From the NCBI GenBank assembly GCA_027625915.1, contig JANTQA010000008.1, forward strand, positions 7,495,501 to 7,559,500: DNA of 64,000 nucleotides, in the 5' to 3' direction. Shown one piece after another: positions 59,199-64,000 of this stretch; within the stretch, counting starts at the first letter, position 1, and every line of letters begins with the position of its first letter. This stretch comes from Anaeramoeba flamelloides (taxonomy: Eukaryota > Metamonada > Anaeramoebidae). The notes under the pieces are model-generated. The model searched no databases and was not told the origin of the DNA. It worked only from the letters and a program-made list of their open reading frames with translations. The translations under genes and the position numbers were made by a program.

Positions 59199-60579
59199 TT
59201 ATTTTTTTGATTTTTTCTTTTTTTCTTTTGCCTTTCTTTTCTTTTTTAATTTTCGTGCTTTGATCCGGGGAGCATAGCTCTTGAATTTGGGTGTTTTCAT
59301 ATTTGGCAAGTTGGAAAAATCTAAGTTTTCAAAAAAAGTATGGGATTTTAATTCTTCAAAATTTGAATTTGCTCCCAGTCTTTGCTCTGGATCTATGACT
59401 AATAATTGTTCAACTATATCGCGGGCCTCTTCGGGGAAAGCTTCTGGGAAATTATAATCCAGTTTTAAAATTTTTTGGAAAATTAAATAGTCATTGCTTG
59501 CCTGGAAAGGTGGTTTCCCAGCAAATATTTGGAAAATAATACATCCAAGCGCCCACAAATCGGATTCTTTACATACAATTTTATCTTTAAGCATTTCAGG
59601 AGAAGAATATTCTGCTGTTCCTGCAAAGGAAAATTTTTTTCCTTTTTTTTTTTCTATAGAATTAAAAGATCGTTTGGTTAATTTTGTAAATGTGAAAACA
59701 AATCAAATAGAAACAGTCAAAAGAGAATATTTTTAGAATGAAAAAAATTTATTCTCAGCTTTGTGTTTGCAAAATTAAGTATTTTACCAGATTTTTTTGT
59801 ATTTTCATTTCCCTTGTCATTTTCGTTTTCGTTTTCATCTTCATTTCCATTTCCATTTCCATTTCCATTATTGTTTTCCTTTTCATTTTCCTTTTCATTT
59901 TGGTTGTCTTGTTCATTTAGTTTTTCTGGAAGAATATTAGCTGTACCAAAATCACAAAGTTTGATCTTCATGTCTTTCGTTATTAGAATATTTTCAGGTT
60001 TCAGATCGCGATGAACAATATTTTTGGAATGTAGATACTCTAATGCCAAAACAATTTGGCCAATTATAAATCTGCTTGGTTGAAGATCAATTGAGTAGTA
60101 TTTCCGAATTAAATCATGAAGCTCACCATTTTGACACAATTCTGTGATCATGTCTTTTTTTTTTTTTTTTTTTTTGAATCATTAGTTGGTTTTATTTCAA
60201 TGAAACAAACAGCACCAATCCAAAAGGGGAAATCAATTTACAATTATTAAAAAAAGAAAAAAAAAAAAGGAAAGGAACACAAATAACTTTTAAAAAGGGG
60301 AAAAGAAAAAAGTAAAAAAACAAAAAAAGTTACAAAGATTTTCAGTATCTTGGAAGCATGCATAAAGTTTGATTATAAATTGAGAGTCAAGGGATTGTAA
60401 AATATTTCTTTCACGGCTCACATAGTGTTGCTTTTTCACTCTAACAATATGCCTCTTGTTCATCACCTTTATTGCGTATTTTGTATTATTTGTTTGGTGG
60501 GTTGCCTCGTGTACATCCCCAAAGCTGCCCCTTCCAATTACTTTTCCAAATTTGAAGTCCTTAAGCTGGAACGCAGATG
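59199..60579 (-). CDS. PDPK1: PDK1-type AGC protein kinase without PH domain, 5' end unresolved
   Basis: Three exons are seen: 60579-60334, 60153-59788 and 59620-59199, with GT-AG introns and consistent phases, giving 343 codons after the first acceptor; an upstream start exon was not found. Kinase features are [11 protein letters not shown] lysine with MNKRHIV, the helix-C Glu in [20 protein letters not shown], and the PDK1-like [20 protein letters not shown] and [16 protein letters not shown]. The residues matching the PDK1 PIF pocket (KRH Lys, FQD Gln, ENL Leu) and the phosphate-binding RER Arg are kept. PDK1 phosphorylates the activation loop of AGC kinases. Two oddities: a ~40-residue Asn/Glu/Gly/Asp insert lies in the activation segment before SGTAEY, and the protein ends in a Lys/Arg-rich tail where animal PDK1 has a PH domain. 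Confidence 0.88.
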
Positions 60580-62964
60580 CTATAAATTTATTTGAATTGG
60601 ATTTATTGTTGTTTTCAAAATAAGAAAGGTTTCAATTTTAAAAATAATTACCATCTTTTTAAACTCTTTTCATTTGAAGAACAAATTATTAACCAAATTC
60701 ATCTGATCTCTTTTGAAATTCTCTAATTGGTACAAATGTATTTTTGTCAGAACTGAAAGGGATCACGATACTTGAAGGTCAATGTATTTCATGAAGAGAT
60801 CTTGCAAAATGAAAAAAGATGAAAAAATAAAGGTGTTTATCTTCAAAATTAAAAGATAAGAAACAAAAAAAGATGAACTAAATCATTAAATTTGAATTTT
60901 CGGAGAGAAAGAAAAAAACAGACTCATTTATTTTTAATAAAAATGAAAAAAATGAAAAGTGAAGAATTATTGTTTAAGGTCGTGTTGTTGAAGAAACCTG
61001 TGCAAACTATTGTAAACCTGTGATTCAAATTAAAGTCTGGAGTTTCTTTTTTCAAGAAGCTGGCATCTTATAAGATCTCAGAAATCTTCAATAAATAATA
61101 CAGTTAAGTGATCATGAAAAAAAAAACCTTTTTTGTTACAAAACTCTGATTTCAAAATAAAAAATATAATTTTTTTTCTTCTTGTGACAATACAATATCC
61201 AATCCATTATCCACTAGTATGCCTAAGGTCAAATCGGTTTTGAAGACAAAATCCTTATTTTTTAGATATATATATTAAATTATGAATAAAATTTTCACCA
61301 AAATTGTCTCTATTTTTTGATAATACATTTCACCTCTGATCTTTCATTTCGATTATTTCTTTTTAGGTAAAGTACAATAAGATAATAAAAATTTATTTAT
61401 TTTCATTTTATTGCAGGTTTCTTTTATGGTTTAATATATAATTATTCTAGAAAAAAGAAAAACTGTATCAATTTTGAAATATGGATTAAACAATACTATA
61501 ATGTTCTTTTGGAAAACAGTAAATAATATATCGGAATCTTAAAATTCTTCTAATAAAAAATAAATTTTCCAAATAAAGTATCACATTTAAAATTTTTCTG
61601 ACTGAATTTAAAATAATTTAGATCTCTTTTTTGAATTTGCAAAAAAGAAAAAATTTAAATTAAAAAAATACAAGAATAAAAGTTTAAAAAATAAAATAAT
61701 AGATAAGAAGGGTTTTTCAGATGGACAATTAGTACAAAATAAAAAAAAGGGACATGTTTATAATAAGAACACTCAAAATAATGACTACAGCCCTTGAATT
61801 TCAAAAGTGATTGTTAATGGTTTTATTCACTGAGAAAAGGTAATTTGAGAGGTAGTTGTTTCAAAGATATCAAAATTTTTATATTTGGACAAGTTATTTG
61901 CTTTATCCTGATACTTTTTCCCTTCACTTTTTATTTTTTTATTTACAAATCCCCAGACGATCACGTTTCAGTCGTTTAGTATTTGTAAGTAACTTTGTTA
62001 CTTTTTTTTTCCTTCCTTTGTAACTCTTTTTCCCAGGAAAAATAAAATGTACCACATATATAAAATGATAAAAAAACAACAAAGAATTTTCTTAGATTGT
62101 TTATCATATAAAGGTAGAAAAGTGAGAAAAAATAAAGAATGTGATTCTAATTTGTTAAAAAGTAAAATTATTTCAAATGGAAATTACTTTGTACAATTTA
62201 ATATCTTCTTATATACAATTACATTGTACTACGATTAACTCCTAATGAGTACAGTATTTATTTTTGTTATAGGGTTGATTTTTGTGTAGAAGATTATTAC
62301 ACAAATCAAGACAATTCAAGATTTTTGAGACAGAATCTACATAAAAAGAAATAACCTACAAACGGTTCAACATTTGTGTCCAAATAATACACTCAAAAAT
62401 AATTAATTTTTTTTTTCTTTTCTTCTCTTTATTTTTTGCATTCCTTGTCTTTTTTTATTGTCTTTATTTCAAAATAATTTTATTTCTTTTAATTTTTTCA
62501 AGAAATTTTATTCTTTTCGGTTGTAAGTCTACCTATATTTTGACTAGGATAAAAAAATCAAAATAAATCCATAGTTCAATTCGAACATGGGTTAATTTTG
62601 ATGAATCAAACCTCTTTAAAAATAAAAATAAAAAAAAAAAAAAAGAAATAAAAAATTCCCATTTATCTTTGAAAAAAAGTACTATTTTATTTAGATCATA
62701 AAATTACGAAAAAGGAAAATTGTTAGAAAAATAGAAAAAAAAGAAGAAAAATAACAATGAAAAAAGAGAAATATGATAATGAAATAAAAGATATATTTCC
62801 AAACAAAATGATGGAAATAAAGAATAGATATAAATATCATTGAGTCTTCATATTTAATCACAATCAATGTTATTTTTCTCTATTCAAATAAATAATAGCT
62901 ACATTTTATGAAGGATAACAACCTCTTTATAATTTTCATTTGATCTAAATAAACAGACCATATT
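60580..62964. other. Intergenic; should hold the start exon of the kinase gene
   Basis: The kinase exon opens after a TATAG acceptor at 60580, so its start codon must lie in this stretch. I could not fix an upstream exon: an ATG followed by GTAATT (minus strand, about 60650) does not give the right phase. Nothing else is recognised. Confidence 0.45.
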
Positions 62965-64000
62965 TTAAAATTTGTCAATTATATTACCAATGGTATTCCA
63001 TATGGTCTGGAAGAGGATAACCAATTGCAATACATGAATGGGTATCAATGTATAAGTAAATCTGGAAATTTTTGAATTATTTAAATATAATATTAATAAA
63101 ATTTCGAAAACAAAAAAAGGTATTAAATAAGCAAAAATAGCAACAAAAAATGATACTAGCATAAAAAACTTATCGGAAGAATCCCTTGTATGTAGAGAAA
63201 CTACAATTGCTTCTCCCAAAAGAAATCCATGAAGCATAAATAAAGGTATAAAAACATGTGCCCATTTTAGAGATAGATCATTGTCTAGCTTGAAGGAAAG
63301 AATAAATAGGAAAATTGTGATTAGAAGAAAGTTTACAATAATTGAAAAATAAAGGATCCATTCTCTTTTTTCATAAGTTCGATCTTGTTTCCTTTTAAGA
63401 TAATTTTTTACTGCTAAAATGGAGAAATATATAATTAAGATATATATTGGTAAAAATACTTGTTTCCATTTTAATTTGCTGTTTGTTCCCAATTTTATAC
63501 TAAAAAATGCAATAACAAGTAATATTATGAATAATGTGAGATATACTTTAACGAAAAAGGGTTTTAGAAATCTTGATCTATATCTGTAATTGGTATAGGT
63601 ATACGTTACAAGATAAATGAACCAGCTAATTTGAAATGGAAGCATAATATATGCCTCTGAAATGATTTTGTTTTTTGACAGGTCTAATAAAATATAAAAT
63701 GATGTCAGCGTGAAAGCAAAAAAACATGTAACGCGATATATATCCAATTTGTAAGATTTATGGAAAAAATCTTCTTTTATATCGAATTCACATTGCCTTA
63801 TTTCTTTTCTAATAATGTATTCTTGTTTTAATTTATTTATTTTTTTGATTTCAATAATTTTTTTGATCATGTGTTCCTTTGCATTTTCTAATTTTTCTAT
63901 ATATGTTATTCTTTCTGTTAAATTAGTTATTGGTTGTACTCCGCGGAAATCTGACTCTCCAATTATTTCATTTACTTGTGTTTTGGGTGGTTTGGTAAGT
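62965..64000 (-). CDS. Multi-pass membrane protein resembling TMEM185/FAM11, partial
   Basis: The frame is open from 62965 to the right edge, so the 5' part lies outside the window; an internal ATG is at 63870. About eight hydrophobic spans are visible, starting with TCFFAFTLTSFYILLDL and ending with LIPIHVLQLVILFQTIW. A motif of basic/aromatic residues followed by VF(I/L)P recurs (LKWKQVFLPIYIL, LKWAHVFIPLFML), like the WK.VF.PLW pattern of the transmembrane Fragile-X-F family (TMEM185). The exposed N-terminal part is charged and helical (ERITYIEKLENAKEHMIKKI). Function in that family is poorly known. Assignment rests on the topology and the repeated motif only. Confidence 0.7.
   Translation of the reverse strand, partial: LTKPPKTQVNEIIGESDFRGVQPITNLTERITYIEKLENAKEHMIKKIIEIKKINKLKQEYIIRKEIRQCEFDIKEDFFHKSYKLDIYRVTCFFAFTLTSFYILLDLSKNKIISEAYIMLPFQISWFIYLVTYTYTNYRYRSRFLKPFFVKVYLTLFIILLVIAFFSIKLGTNSKLKWKQVFLPIYILIIYFSILAVKNYLKRKQDRTYEKREWILYFSIIVNFLLITIFLFILSFKLDNDLSLKWAHVFIPLFMLHGFLLGEAIVVSLHTRDSSDKFFMLVSFFVAIFAYLIPFFVFEILLILYLNNSKISRFTYTLIPIHVLQLVILFQTIWNTIGNIIDKF

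Noticed and set aside
62047-62238. 63-codon frame MYHIYKMIKK...
   Set aside because: AT-driven composition, no similarity recognised and no splice partner.

Overview
This window reads as nuclear DNA of a very AT-rich unicellular eukaryote. The evidence is spliced housekeeping genes with GT-AG introns, long A and T homopolymers, low-complexity Asn/Lys/Glu/Asp tracts in proteins, a 5S rRNA gene, and many small inverted-repeat elements. The seven gene ends whose stop codon I read are TAA or TAG, which fits the standard code. The mix of an ankyrin-BTB/POZ protein, a TMEM185-like membrane protein and lineage-specific K/E-rich proteins recalls Anaeramoeba or another amoeboid lineage. That placement is inference and was not tested by any search.

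Layout. 1-2.8 kb: an element with ~230-bp terminal inverted repeats. 5.8-13.45 kb (+): a PP4-type phosphatase in four exons, with a 6.0-kb third intron. 16.64-16.76 kb (-): 5S rRNA. 17.84-20.31 kb (-): ankyrin/BTB protein, part of it on a GC-rich island. 20.3-25.3 kb: a gene-poor stretch full of small inverted-repeat elements. 25.34-26.58 kb (+): K/E-rich protein. 28.23-36.32 kb (-): STT3, the catalytic subunit of oligosaccharyltransferase, in three exons with a 5.65-kb intron. 36.77-37.67 kb (+): ribosomal protein uS11 (RPS14) in four exons, head-to-head with STT3. 37.7-45.8 kb: repeats. 45.83-46.87 kb (-): orphan protein. 46.9-53.9 kb: repeats. 53.95-55.53 kb (+): protein with an AT-hook-like motif. 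59.20-60.58 kb (-): PDK1-type kinase, 5' end not resolved. 62.97 kb to the right edge (-): multi-pass membrane protein, 5' end outside the window.

The genes form no obvious pathway. Most are ordinary cell functions: translation, N-glycosylation, PP4 dephosphorylation and AGC-kinase activation. The unusual content lies in gene architecture and in the small repeats. Introns are either short or very large, and the two giant introns share a dispersed repeat. Several splice acceptors follow A-rich rather than pyrimidine-rich sequence, one of them directly after 32 A residues. At least four families of short inverted-repeat elements occur. One is a ~199-bp TA-flanked family whose arms each carry a thrice-repeated motif. 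Another has kept a similar ~60-codon open frame in both copies. I saw no reverse transcriptase, integrase, capsid, CRISPR array or prokaryotic gene cluster.
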